The position numbers and the translations under genes were made by a program. From Escarpia spicata (taxonomy: Eukaryota; Annelida; Polychaeta; Sabellida; Siboglinidae), in assembly GCA_963995525.1 (NCBI GenBank), contig OZ023209.1:32175295-32239294 (forward strand): a DNA stretch of 64,000 bases, written 5' to 3'. The notes beneath the pieces are model-generated. The model ran no database searches and was not told where the DNA came from. It was given only the letters and a program-made list of their open reading frames with translations. This document shows positions 24,260 through 36,394 of this stretch, piece by piece. Within the stretch, counting starts at the first letter, position 1. Every line of letters begins with the position of its first letter.

Positions 24260-26130
24260 GGGTGAAATCTGTATATTTGACTTTAAATCTGAATATAATA
24301 TATCCATATTATGTTTTTAATTGGTTAACCAGCTTAGACAGAATTTCTACTACAATCGAGTGGCACCATTTACCAGGCTACTTAAATATACCATTATCAA
24401 ACAAAATCCATTGCATTTTGTTTTAAAAATCTGCCTCTAGCATCAAACCTATATATGCTCTTCAACTGCTAAAATTGTTTCCTTCAAATTCAAATTCTAT
24501 GACGAACACAAGAAAAATATGTATTTTAACATTGGAAATCTTTCTAATATCAAACCTGTCTCTTCTTCAACCACAATAAGATTCTCATTAAAATTTATAC
24601 TTTTATGACCAATACAAAAAATATGCTTTTTGTTATGAGTTTTACATTTGATTTTAAACTGTATTAAAACAGGACATGGAAAAAAAAATTGAGGACCCAT
24701 ATCAAGGCTATTCACCCTGGTCTACAGGGAGACATAGGAGAGCAATAACATAATTTCTCAAGATTAAAAAATCTGATTTGCACAGATTCAAAATCCATAC
24801 AATTTGGCAGGCGTGAATACAAAAACAAACTAACTCACCTGACTCGACTGATGTCTCAACAGTTTATAGCCTCTGTCACCTGCAACTACAGTAACTAACC
24901 TTACACTACCTTATCTCCCGGAGACCGCCTTATCAACAAGGCACAGATATAATGTGTAGGTATACTGCCCCTTGACAAACACTCTTGTAGACTTTGTTCT
25001 GGATGACAGGGTCATGCCACCTTTGGCAACTCCACTATGTGTTTAATTAATCAAAGATACCAAAGTCTACAATGATAGAGTTTACATATCTATGAGATTA
25101 CAACCGGCCTTGTTTAATCAATTTAATCATGTCTCTTAAGTGACCTACAATTTACTTTTCTAGATTGCATATGACAGGTAAGAGATTGGGTCTATCTGGG
25201 ACATGAGCAGGCAGTGGTCTTGGCTGCACAATCGAAACTGCAGATGTGTGCGACAACTGAAGTTGTAAATAAATAACAGTCCAACCAGACAACAACTCAT
25301 TAATTTAACATATTTCACAGATATATGAGTTAATTCAAAGCACAATTTGGTTTTCAGAATGGTGTAAATTGAGTATCTATATATATCTCTCTCTATATAT
25401 ATATGTATATAATTATTATTAATATACATATTTGGAGGAGGCACTGTAAGTAAACCTCCTGGGCTTCTGTGTTAATTCATGTCCGTCCACCTTTGACCTC
25501 TCATCTGGCTACATATAAAAAGGGTAGTTTTTAGAGTTCTTTACTTTTCCAGTGAACAAACTGAGTGATCACTGATCAGCTACTCTCCAGGTGGCACCAC
25601 TGTTTGTTGCTCCATAGGTGGGTGTGAGTTAGTTGAAGTACATTCCAGTACAGCCTCACACAGGCACAATATTCCACTTCACTCCCCATTTCACAAAGAT
25701 GTTTGCTGTATGAATTAAAATTAATCAACTGAACAAAACAATGTGATTCATTAGACAAATATCTTATTAGTGTTACTTAATCTTTAAAACCCTTTCCAGA
25801 TTATTTTGTGAATATTTTAATTAATCTTTAAAACCTTTTCTGAAATATTTTGTGAACTGCTAATGATGAAAACAATCAAGCAAATTTATTATCACAATCA
25901 ACGAAAACATCTAAGCAAGGTTTTACAGCCTTGATGATCTTGAGAAAATATCTCATCATTGTGTCAATTACGAGCATATGGGCCCACATTTATGGGTCAT
26001 ATTTCAGGTAGATGGCCCTAGTAAGTGGCTCATGCATACTACCAAGTGGCTTGGCCCATAACCAGTCCATCACATGACATGATAAATATACGAACAGATG
26101 TCACATAAACATTCCTGGATCCACTATTTT
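24260..26130. other. Non-coding AT-rich stretch
   Basis: No exon or array is recognised. There is an AT dinucleotide patch at 25378-25412 and a duplicated 'taatctttaaaaccNtttcNga...attttgtgaa' segment at 25780-25857. Confidence 0.4.
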
Positions 26131-26138
26131 ATGAACGA

Positions 26139-26224
26139 CCACCTGCTAGAACAGACTGATGCTGCATACAGCAAAGCAGGTCCACCTGCTAGAACAGACT
26201 GATGCTGCATACATCTAAGCAGGT
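26139..26224. repeat. 43-bp direct tandem duplication
   Basis: 'ccacctgctagaacagactg' plus 'atgctgcataca' is repeated at 26139 and 26182. The last third has diverged (gcaaagcaggt versus tctaagcaggt). Confidence 0.95.
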
Positions 26225-26368
26225 GCCTGCCACATTATTAGAGCAACTGGTCTGGTTATTGCTCACTAGGTTAATAGGTTAGTTAAGTTAAGTTAACCAA
26301 AGTAACCTTGACCAAATACCAAGTTAGAAACACACGTAAACTCCATTCAGAGAGATCAAGTTCCACAA

Positions 26369-26602
26369 GTGGGACAAGGTAGCCTAGTGGCAGAGCCCCC
26401 AACCATCAATCAACAGGAACGGAGTTCTTGTTAGCCGTTTGCTACTTCGAAACTTGGGCAATTTTGTCCAACCCACGTTGCCTGTGTCTTTTGGAAGACA
26501 CTAAAAAAAGCTGATGATCCCTTCCACCTGGTGTCTGCCGCAGGAAGTAAATTATCCTACACAGGGGGTGAATGAGTAAATGTTGTACTCAATAACTCGA
26601 GA
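26369..26602 (+). mobile_element. tRNA-derived SINE candidate
   Basis: 'gtgggacaaggtagcctagt' begins like a tRNA-type head, with a good RNA polymerase III A box (TAGCCTAGTGG at 26380-26390). The B box expected about 35-50 bases on is degenerate (GGAGTTCTTG). The body 'ctgatgatccctt...cctggtgtctgccgcagg' and the end 'gtgaatgagtaaatgttgta' read like a retroposon body and tail. It abuts the 57-bp array. The second box is weak, so this is tentative. Confidence 0.4.
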
Positions 26603-27061
26603 ATGATAATGATGAACCGATAGGGCCATTGTGACCACAGCTATGGTACCAAGGGACAAATGATAATGGTGAACCGATGGGGCCATTGTGACCACAGCAA
26701 TGATATCAAGGGACAAATGATAATGGTGAACCGATGGGGCCATTGTGACTGCAGTAAAGATACCAAGGGACAAATGATAATAGTAAACCGATAGGGCCAT
26801 TGTGACCACAGTAATGATACCAAGGGACAAATGATAATAGTGGACCAATAGGGCCATTGTGACCACAGTAATGATACCAAGGGACAAATGATAATAGTGG
26901 ACCGATAGGGCCATTGTGACCACAGTAATGATACCAAGGGACAAATGATAATAGTAAACCGATAGGGCCATTGTGACCACAGTAATGATACCAAGGGACA
27001 AATGATAATAGTGGACCAATAGGGCCATTGTGACCACAGTAATGATAACAAGGGACAAATG
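26603..27061. repeat. 57-bp minisatellite, 8 copies
   Basis: The unit is 'atgataatagtggaccgata' plus 'gggccattgtgaccacagta' plus 'atgataccaagggacaa'. Because 57 is divisible by three and the unit lacks stops on the minus strand, all three minus frames stay open (up to 168 codons, a 19-residue repeat). Position-specific variants (gtggacc, gtaaacc, ggtgaacc) fall in short blocks, a sign of recent copying of neighbouring units. I do not regard the frames as a gene. Confidence 0.97.
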
Positions 27062-28970
27062 AAGACACCTCTACATTAGTAATAAATATTACAGTATTGC
27101 AATTTTTTTACATGTGAGCAACATTTATTTTGGTGTTACGAGCCCAAAACACAAAAGCTGAGCCTCTAACTGAAATGAAATGCCCACTGCTGCAATTAGT
27201 GTGCTCAATAATCACCTCTTTGTAGCTACTGCTGGTCCACTACGGCACTAATGAACCATCCAGTGATGCATGTATGAATCTGCTCAGGCAGCAAGACATT
27301 ATCATTAGCAAATTAGTTACTTTCATCCTGTCTGTGAAACCTGCCGCTATTATGCATCTTTACATAACTGTTTGACAGGTTCTACAAAACTGGTCCCGTC
27401 GGGTCAATGTACATCCCAGATGATGAGTGAAATCCATTCTTCTGTAAAGAATCATCACAAGGTGCCCATTAACGTACAAAATGAAAAAAAATTACGTTTA
27501 AAAGACAATTATAGTCTCAATGTTTTCTTTGAATCCAGGACATACCCCATTCCGATAAACCCCCTTGGGATTGTGTAATTTAACTGTATGTTAAATGCTG
27601 TTGTCTGTGCCATGTTGGGAGAATTTTTGTTCACAGGAGTCAGTGATGGGAACTGGGTTTTTCTCCACCGAACAATTTTATATGATCTTAAATTAAATGA
27701 TCTTAAATTTGTCATAGCTGTTTCTAGTATTGTTGCAGTTGGTGCTGCTATGTCATTCATATCGGTGTGTTAGCTCTGTTCAATCTGTTGTGTCACAAAT
27801 TCTCATGATGCCATAATTTAAACTGTTCATAATTGTTGTCATTTGCCAAGATTCGTACAGAGTGTATTCATTCTCAGACCATATCATCCTCTGTGGTTTA
27901 GTCCGCAGGTTTTTTGTCTGGCTACTGTTTTATTTATTTATTTTATTGGCTTTGTTACTTTCCATAATACGAAACACACAATTCTGTTAAATGTCTGACT
28001 ACACGCAATTGTCACACTACCGTACATTTAGTATTGTATCTGTGTCAACCGTTATGTTATTTAGAATATTGTTAAGTATTACTTTAGACCACACAGCATA
28101 CAGTGATAACAGATAGCCATAATAGATTATTACACATAAATTTAATAACAGTAAATGTAACCTTTATTTTATGTGACAGCAAACCTGGTGTATACCTAGT
28201 TTTTCATTAGTACAATTAACTCATGTTAATAATGGAAAGCACTGCCTAGCCTAACAACACAAAAAAGCTCTTCTGTGCTGAGCAAACATGGATAGACATT
28301 GACGCTTATAGATTGAGTAAATTTGACGCTAACAGCGAGGCAACTGTTGCTGCCAACAAAGGCAGAAATAACAGTCTAAATGCCTACATGTACCAGTGGG
28401 ACAGGTGATGGGCCACTGACACAGATATGGATAGATTGTTTGAGACAGACTAAGAGCCTCCACCTGTCGCAAGGAGCCGTCTTCCCCAGGTAGGAACCCA
28501 AGGGATGATCCCACATTGACAGGGATGAAGCCCAAAATGGGGTTTGGGAAGAAATATATCTGACACATCACAGGGAAAGCTGGATTCGATGTCCCAACTG
28601 ATTATGTTTTTTAGAATGACTAAAAAAAGAAGTGGTGCCACCCTCAGACCCGTACCCACGCATGTAAATATGCACACAGCACGCACATACCATACCGCAA
28701 AGCGTTATCGCAAACCTTTACCGCAAAACATTCTAATGACTTCCATCGCTAAACTTTTATAATGCCAGTAATTTGTAAAAGAAAATGCATGCATGGATTT
28801 CCAATTCTCATTACATGAGAAATGGAAATATCCGATAAAATATGCCGTGTTCCATAATAACAAATGATGTAAGCACTTTCAGATGATGCTATTGAAAATA
28901 TGTTTATGAATCGCATAAGATCGGACAAGATAAAAAGAACCTCAAAATTTGTCATCTTACGGTAACTGCC
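27062..28970. other. Non-coding stretch with one interrupted open frame
   Basis: On the plus strand 27372-27773 is a single frame broken by one TAA at 27576-27578. It follows an acceptor-like 'ctgtttgacag' and ends in a hydrophobic run (FVIAVSSIVAVGAAMSFI). No family is recognised. The rest shows no array or RNA gene. Confidence 0.3.
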
Positions 28971-28994
28971 GAGTGACAGCATCGTGAGACAGTG

Positions 28995-29002
28995 TGACGT
29001 CA
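28995..29002. promoter_or_regulatory. Perfect CRE palindrome, site 1
   Basis: TGACGTCA, the full cyclic-AMP response element bound by CREB/ATF bZIP factors. It lies in unique, non-repetitive sequence and pairs with another at 29561-29568. Confidence 0.5.
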
Positions 29003-29061
29003 CTTGTGGAACACAGCTAACAGCCTAGACTGCCCTGACTGATAGACAGTTTCTGCTGATG

Positions 29062-29202
29062 TTAGATTGCCTGGTGTCGGTGCAGTGCTACGTATACAGG
29101 CCGAGGCATGAACCTGTCTAGAGAGTCCAGCAACTGACGGGCCGGCTGTTGAGTTTGTTGTGGTGAAATGGCCAGTGGTGTTGTTGTGGTACTCGTTGGC
29201 AT
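29062..29202 (-). CDS. Candidate 46-codon small ORF or first exon
   Basis: It opens with AAAATGCC (A at -3) and encodes a Thr/Gln/Pro-rich start (PTSTTTTPLAISPQQTQQPA) followed by a basic-hydrophobic tail containing LLDSLDRFMPRPVYVALHRH, then TAA. Base composition is higher in GC than the surroundings. A longer frame on the same strand in a different phase (29272-29000, 90 codons, also with a good start context) overlaps it, so at most one is likely to be real. No homologue is recognised. Confidence 0.2.
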   Translation of the reverse strand: MPTSTTTTPLAISPQQTQQPARQLLDSLDRFMPRPVYVALHRHQAI

Positions 29203-29560
29203 TTTGACACTTCTTTTGAGTTATTTTAATGACTGTTGATTTATTGACATCTAACTGTATTTTGAAGCCCATCTTCTACCTCCTAAGACACCCATCAACA
29301 GATCTGAACCACAAGTGATGTTATTTGTTGTAGGCGTAGCATGGATACCGTCCTTTACACATACAAGGACGTTCCATTTTCTGCCAACAAATTGCGTCTT
29401 TGGGGAAGATGTGCACCATATTTCCAGTCAAACCCCAAATTGCCCACAACACATACCTTCATCAATTATACATGTTAATGATAAAAACAGCTGAAATATC
29501 ATTATAATTAAATAACATTTAGCCACGTAGACTGTGTGACCGTGTAACCGGTTCAACGAG

Positions 29561-29568
29561 TGACGTCA
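29561..29568. promoter_or_regulatory. Perfect CRE palindrome, site 2
   Basis: TGACGTCA within 'gagtgacgtcacgcac', about 360 bp upstream of the 46-codon minus-strand frame. An eight-base palindrome is rare by chance in AT-rich DNA, and two within 570 bp is notable. Confidence 0.5.
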
Positions 29569-29639
29569 CGCACCTGTGCCTTCGGTGGTTTCCGGAAAAC
29601 AGACATTTCTAGGTTTACACTGTGACCGGGTACTGTTTA

Positions 29640-31440
29640 AGACCAATTTTATCAATGTTTGGCAAACATGTGGCTTCGGATTTGTGATAACACTGAATAA
29701 CACACATGTACAAGTATATTTACATAGTTCTCTGGAAAAAACATTTGGACAAGATATGGCCTTTAAGTACTCAATTCCTGTTTATAGACAATCCACCAAA
29801 ACTGCAACATCCAGAAATGGATAAGCAAATTCATCACTAATTCCTAGATGGCAGAAAGAATGGTGTGTTCCAAAATATTTTAAAATAGAATCAAAAGCCA
29901 CCTTGGTATCATTGGGAAAACAGTGTAACTTTCTTTACATAAACACATAAAATTATAATGAAAAAACTGAACTAACTCACAGAACAACCCTAAAAATATA
30001 TTAGACTAACTGGGAGATCACAGGTCATATTCACGTTCAGTGCATTTATACAATTATACGCATTCTCGTTACTTTGTAATACTCAACACTGAATCAGATA
30101 ATAATGCCACTGTTGAAAGGATAACGCACATACAAACAATAATCAAATCATAAGTAACAAAGTTTCAAAGTGACTAATGCTGCCGCCTGGTGATCAAACA
30201 GTTCACTACATGTATGAATACAGCAAACTGCTGCTACTAGCCACCAGAGGGTACCTTTGTATTGCATTATTGCATGGCATCAGTAGTTTGGAGTTCACTC
30301 AACAGGTGACACTTGTAACAATATTTTCTCTTGGATGTTTTATGATGCAAGAAAGAGATTTTAAAGAGATATTAAGATACATCAATAAGATATCATATCA
30401 AATCACATTTAATATGACATTCTAAAGACATTGTCAACTGGATAAAACCTTCCCAAATGATAGGTCAACCTGCCCTAGCTTGGAAGAGGGTGGTGTCAAA
30501 ACGCGGAATCATTTGTATTCTGCCATTTCCAAATGATCACCCTAAATGTAACTGTCACATTTCTTTAGTTGAAAGCTGCCATACAGAATTTCCCCAGGGC
30601 TTCAAGACAACCATGCACCATTTTAACAAAATTTGGGGTACAACAATAGCTTTATCTAAAGACATGTCCACCCATCTTGGACAAGGTTAATATGTTTTTG
30701 ATGCATGGAAATTAGAAGATTCATAAATTGCCGACACTCGCTGTTATTTACATGTTCATTATGCTTATAAGTATGTGCCGCACTTGTGTGTGCATATATT
30801 ATTGCATACAGGTGTATTTATGTATGTATATACAGTGTATATATATAATCTATATATATACACCGTATATACACACATCAATATATATATTATATATGTA
30901 GATATACAGTACATTTTAGTAAAATTGAGACCCTGCATAAAAGCCTTGGTATAACCACTACCAAGGGGGTGGTCCAAACAGTGGCACATTGGTCCTAAAT
31001 AAGTGGGAGTTTGACCTCAAAAATTCAACCTGCTGACCTAGCTCCAGACATTCTACCCCTTTGATGTTTGGCCGCAGGATGAAGGGAAGTAAGACTAGAA
31101 GCATGGGGGGTTTACATGTGTAACCCACCCCATATGTCTATTTTTAACATGAAACAGAAATGTCCAGGTGGCTCATACAATTCTCCAAACAGCCTTGCAA
31201 GAAAACTGTTCCACTGTGTCCAAAGCAAGGCTGACCTTAGAGCCACAGACATAAGTACAAAGCACACCACCTCAATGCACTCTATCTGTTAATAGAAAAC
31301 CCATACTCGTGTCTTATTTGGCAGTGGTGGATTTCTCTAGCTCAAATGTCACAGAAATGGCATAGGAAAAGAAAAAATAGGCATCACATTGTAGTACTGT
31401 AATAACATGGTGACAGCTATGGTTCCATAGGGTAAATGTA
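29640..31440. other. Non-coding stretch
   Basis: No exon is recognised. An AT-rich imperfect inverted repeat (tgtatatacagtgtatatat / atatatacaccgtatataca) lies at 30822-30872. The frame at 30457-30690 contains several Cys and His residues but no known domain. Confidence 0.4.
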
Positions 31441-31452
31441 ATAATTTAATAA

Positions 31453-31520
31453 TAACTATTTGTATAGCGCCATGTATCCTGATATAAAACCTGTTCAGAG
31501 GCACTTAAAATACAACATTG
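31453..31520 (+). repeat. Short dispersed repeat fragment C
   Basis: 'tttgtatagcgccatgtatcctgatataaa...ttcagaggcacttaaaatac' has the 'tatagcgcc...tcagaggcgctt' form of a common invertebrate retroposon tail. It is related in style to, but not the same as, repeat A. Confidence 0.45.
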
Positions 31521-31985
31521 TAACAATGTAGGCACTATGATACATTAATTATTTTAAAATATATTTACAGAATTTAAATATACATTAGCAAATAAGTGAC
31601 TTACATAAAATGTACTATCAGCTAAATACTGACACTTAGTAACCATCCTCAGAGGCAGGTTGACATCAACGTAATGACATTCTGGTGACTGGAACCAAGA
31701 CATATCTTAGTTGGCAGTAACTGCTGTTGTGTGTTGATATTATGAGAAACTTGTGCAAGATTCCCAGCATGGGGATGACACTAATTCTAGCTACATCAAC
31801 ATGTTGGAGGCCACATCAACAAGACTACTGTAGTTAGACTGCCACTAGTTGTTTAGGGAATTCATCATCCACACTCAAAGTTAATTAGTTCCTTTCACAG
31901 GGGTTGGTTCACCAGGCAGTGATAGAACCTAAGTATGTATGGGAAGTGCATAGGAGTGACTATTGGAGTAGTTGACTATTGCTAT

Positions 31986-32463
31986 AGGATTGCGATAGGT
32001 GTATTACTATTGCACTGTTACTGCAGTAGTGTCATGACTATAAAGTATTGCGATAGGTGTATTACTATTGCACTGTTACTGCAGTAGTGTCATCACTGTA
32101 AAGTATTGCGATAGGTGTATTACTATTGCACTGTTACTGCAGTAGTGTCATGACTATAAAGTATTGCGATAGGTGTATTACTATTGCACTGTTACTACAG
32201 TAGTGTCATCACTGTAAAGTATTGCGATAGGTGTATTACTATTGCACTGTTACTGCAGTAGTGTCATCACTGTAAAGTATTGCGATAGGTTTATTACTAT
32301 TGCACTGTTACTGCGGTAGTGTCATCACTGTAAAGTATTGCGATAGGTGTATTACTATTGCACTGTTACTGCAGTAGTGTCATCACTGTAAAGTATTGCG
32401 ATAGGTGTATTACTATTGCACTGTTACTGCAGTAGTGTCATCACTATAAAGTACTGAGATAGT
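31986..32463. repeat. 58-bp minisatellite, about 8 copies
   Basis: Starts occur regularly at 31986, 32044, 32102, 32160, 32218, 32276, 32334 and 32392, with a diverged last copy from 32450. The unit is 'agtattgcgataggtgtatt' plus 'actattgcactgttactgca' plus 'gtagtgtcatcactgtaa'. 'catgactata' and 'catcactgta' subtypes alternate in the left half. Confidence 0.97.
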
Positions 32464-32763
32464 TTTGCAATAGTACCATGGAATAGCAGATACATGAGAA
32501 ACGTGTTTCAACTCATAAAATGTGGCATATATGTCATAATGCTGTTGTCAATACAAAATTGTGAATCCACGACTGTTGTCAACAATTGTTGATGAATATG
32601 TAACGTTACAAAACAAAATTGTAAAAGCCTGTATACGAACAGTTTTTATGTGGTAAAATAGCCCTGCTGATCTGTTCATTAACTATCATCATTATCAACA
32701 ATTCAGTGTACTAAGATGATAACTATCTATAGTTAACCTTACTACCTGTTGTACATTATCGCC

Positions 32764-32890
32764 ACATCAACTGTCATGACACATCAACTGTCATGACACA
32801 TCGACTGTCATGACACATCGACTGTCATGACACATCGACTGTCATGACACATCGACTGTCATGACACATCAACTGTCATGACACATCGAG
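32764..32890. repeat. 17-bp palindrome-bearing tandem repeat, 7 copies
   Basis: The unit is 'acatcgactgtcatgac' (a/g variable in 'tcRac'). Each unit carries the perfect 10-bp palindrome TGTCATGACA. The run ends in 'acatcgagtgtttgatgg'. Confidence 0.97.
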
Positions 32891-32899
32891 TGTTTGATG

Positions 32900-34985
32900 G
32901 ATCTTGATAAATGAATCACATTTGGACATTCTAATTACCATGTCAGTTGTTACATTTTCTGAATGGGAGACATTAAAATGTACATCAAAAAATTCCAACC
33001 CACACTGCAAATTGTTGTCAATTTATAAAACAGGATTCACTTGACAATAAAAAACTGTACTAAAATTATAAATTCTAAGCAATTCTTAGCGGTCGTTGGT
33101 CAGAAACTGTTGAACCGGCATTGTTTTGTATTCACTTAAAAATCTGCAGTCCCCTAGAACTTGGCACACAGTAACAGGCAGCCCATTCCACAATGTAGCA
33201 CTTCGACCAAACTCCCAAAGGTATGCCACCCAATCAAATCCTTTGTCATCCGTTCACTCAGTGTCAATGTCTGTGTTTGTTATCTGTGCAGGCAGGGGAG
33301 ATGTATGAGTTCTATTAGAGGATGTTTCGGTCTAATATGAATTATTACTGTTCCATTGCACTGTTTCAAAAAGAAACAAAATAAATATTTTCACTTTCAG
33401 ATATAAAATCAAATCATTCTGGTTGATTGATGCATGCCCAGTGACCAGCAGTAGATGATGGAATCTGTTGCTAAAGAACATGTGTAGAATACTTCACATT
33501 TTATCATAAGGGAATGTCTCACAACATTGTCTTATGAACTCTGTAACGACACAGTACCGCCAATAACCATGTGAAAAATAGTCAACTTACATTGAAGCCT
33601 GAACTGTCTAAGATTTCAACACACCACCTGTAGCAAGTTACTAGCCATTGGCCTAAATCTGGGTTCATTTCGGCCCCTGAGACTACGGACACATGTTTAG
33701 CATAGAGAGCTTCTGGTGGGGTCTTGGACACTTTCATGCTCTTCTGACCCCTCACGGAGGGGTATGATTAACTAGATACATAATACAATTTATTTATTAA
33801 TATAATTAACCTATTATTATTGTTATTATTCTTAATAGTTTGTATACATGTGTTTAATTTTATTTTATTTTCAAGATTATTAATAGTTATTTTTATTAAA
33901 ACAAATGTACGGTAGTAATAATTGCACATTGTTTTGCGTACTAGTATTTTAAAATATGTATGGTTTTATATGTTACCAACACATTTGTAATATATCCACT
34001 GTACAGCACCCCTGAACAATTATTTGGATGGGGCACTATATATGTATTATTAATATTACAACCAGAGACATCTGTCTATTTCAATTTATCCTTGATCACT
34101 GGTCCTTCAAAAGACTTCCCTGAGAACCCTGGATATACCACGGGGAGAATCTAAAAACTACACAGATCTATGAAGACTTGGCAGCTGGTTGTTTGTTGTG
34201 CGAGATAAGAAGCAAGAAATCATGCATATGCATAGCTGTGAAAGACTTCTGAGATAACGGCACGCCGAACAACAGCAACAAAAGAACACTGCTTAGTAAT
34301 AGCTGGAATATGATCAAAATGAGGATCAGCATAAACCACTCCATGTTGGATAGCAAGGATGGTAAACATTTAAAAGAAAAAACATCAACCGTGTACACAA
34401 AAATAGAAAAAAATTCTCCAATTAGGGTGAGACTTGGAAATCCTGCCATATTGTCAGGACCTGCAGACTTGATATAATTCTACTTGAATGAAGTACTCTA
34501 GATATATTTCTCACATAATGTGTGGCAAACATGCAGAGGCTGTTGTTAAGGAACTGGGGCGTTGGATGCAGCACGTGTCCAAGTACCTGATGTTTACAGC
34601 TTGACAAAAGAACTGTAAAGGTGACAGAACCCTTCAGGGTATGAAGTAGCACCCCATGCAGAGTGGTAGTGCTGGGTATTCATAACTGCATACACTTGCA
34701 ACATTCACTGAAATGACAAACTGAGAATGGAGAAAACGAAAATCCCTGCATCGACCACCACTCAGAGACAGCAGGGTTCCTTAAGCTGGGACTTACAACA
34801 TTAAACTGATAACAGCCTAACATCCCTATACCCAAAATAGCATTGATACTCTTGACAAACTCAAAGAATTTTACTTTAAATGACCACTGCCACAAATACG
34901 TAATGTACTTTCTAAAACTTGGTTGGAAGACTCTAGAAAAAAGACATTTGCAATGCCAGCTTACCTGTTTCCACTAAACAAAACA
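32900..34985. other. Non-coding stretch
   Basis: No array is seen. A minus-strand frame at 34168-34449 (93 codons) encodes a hydrophobic segment (FMLILILIIFQLLLSSVLLL), but composition alone can produce this in T-rich DNA and no family is recognised. Confidence 0.35.
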
Positions 34986-34990
34986 ACCTC

Positions 34991-35021
<31 letters not shown>

Positions 35022-35156
35022 AAGGGAGAGGGAGAGGGAAAGGGAGAGAGAGGAAGGGAGGGAGAGAGAAGGTTGTGAAGGAGGGAGGTAAGATGGAGGA
35101 GAGGGGATTGGGGAAGGGTGGGAAGGAGGGAGTGAGGGAGGGAGAGAGTGTGTGTA
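34991..35156 (+). repeat. Polypurine GA/GGA tract
   Basis: A 165-bp almost pure purine strand starts as (AG)n and grades into GGGA/GGAAGGGAG blocks. Long polypurine mirror-like tracts can form triplex DNA. Minus-strand frames through it are Leu/Ser/Pro low-complexity artefacts. Confidence 0.95.
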
Positions 35157-35250
35157 GTTTTGATGCAGTCTCTGAGAGGGGACCCCCACATTTCACATCT
35201 CTGCATGGCAACTTGACATGTCCCCAGAATGATTGTTCTGGTGTTATTTA

Positions 35251-35263
35251 CCCCCCCCCCCCC
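35251..35263 (+). repeat. 13-base poly-C tract
   Basis: Thirteen uninterrupted C residues lie 95 bp after the polypurine tract. Confidence 0.95.
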
Positions 35264-35569
35264 ATCAACTGCAGCACTGACTGCTCACCTGGGCGGTATA
35301 TCCCCTTATGTCTGTGCACCCATTAACCTCCTTTCTCCAGCCCTACCATGTCTCCCAATCCCACGGATAACAAAACAAGACATTCCGCCCTGACCACTTT
35401 AGATTGAGAGATCTACGAAGAGAAGTGGACCGTTTGAAGTGTGATATATATATGATCTACTCCCTCCAACAGCTAATTGTGCCAGTTCTCCCAAGGTCAG
35501 CCTACCCCAGGGAGGCTGCTGGATTAAGTGGAACAAGGTCACTTACTTTAATAGACGTAAAAAGTAAGT

Positions 35570-35885
35570 TCTTATACAGCGCAGTATCCAGTCATTAGGA
35601 CAGCTCAAAGCGCTTTACACTTTACTCCCTGGCAGACCTGTTAAATCGAATACTATCTTGACTTCTCTGAGAAGCATTCGGCCATGTTGCAATTACTGAG
35701 CGAAGAGTATTAGTATGTACAAATATATCCACCCATGTCTGTAGCCAGGTACTCGTTTACACAAATGAGTGAACTAAAGCAATGTGGAGTAAACAAAACT
35801 GCCAACATCTGCTTTTAAATGGCAGTGAAAGGATTCAAAACTAGGTTCCACAGATTGAGTCCGACATTTTAATCACAATGCTTAG
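35570..35885 (+). repeat. Dispersed repeat A, copy 2 (SINE-like, longer)
   Basis: It reads 'cttatacagcgcagtatcca', 'gctcaaagcgctttacactt', 'tcggccatgttgcaattact', 'cccatgtctgtagccaggta', 'ctcgtttac', 'gtgaactaaagcaatgtgg' and 'gcagtgaaaggattcaaaac', then 'gagtccgaca'. This is the fuller version of the repeat at 10592-10790. Confidence 0.8.
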
Positions 35886-36394
35886 GTTAAATCCACAACT
35901 CTTACGGATGTCTTGAGCAACATTCAAATTAAATGTGTGCATTTTTAACATGTATTTTGTTTCACAGGACATGGCCCACATATGTATAACGGCCCCTCAG
36001 TTGTTTAGAATTTGTTCTAAGAGTGAATCTTTGAATGTTGTGAAATCTCATGAGATCCAATCAATATATTGCAGTTTACATAGTGATTTCTTTTTGAGCT
36101 TGCACAGCAAAACGGCAGACAATTTTACAGATTTCTATTAATAGTCTTATGTGTGAACCATGTTAGCAACCATGGGTAAACATGTTGATTAAGGCCACAA
36201 ATAATTTCGCCTTTGTCTGTCAACTTTGTAATCGTAAAAAAACGAAACAGTAAAAATCACTATCACCATTCGACTGACATGCCACAAAGTATTAACATAA
36301 ATCACCAGTAACATAACATTATTTTTTCAAAATATATTTACCTTACAATGTCCGGAAATGTTATATTTCCAAACAACAGGAACTTTTGTTTGTT

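Noticed and set aside
26552..27068. Minus-strand frames of 120-168 codons with a 19-residue repeat
   Set aside because: They are translations of the 57-bp minisatellite. All three frames are equally open and differences do not spare codon third positions.
34168..34449. 93-codon hydrophobic frame as a membrane protein
   Set aside because: T-rich DNA commonly yields Leu/Phe/Ile runs, and no family or transcript signal is visible.
34933..35326. Ser/Leu/Pro-rich and Gly/Glu-rich frames
   Set aside because: Translation of the polypurine tract.
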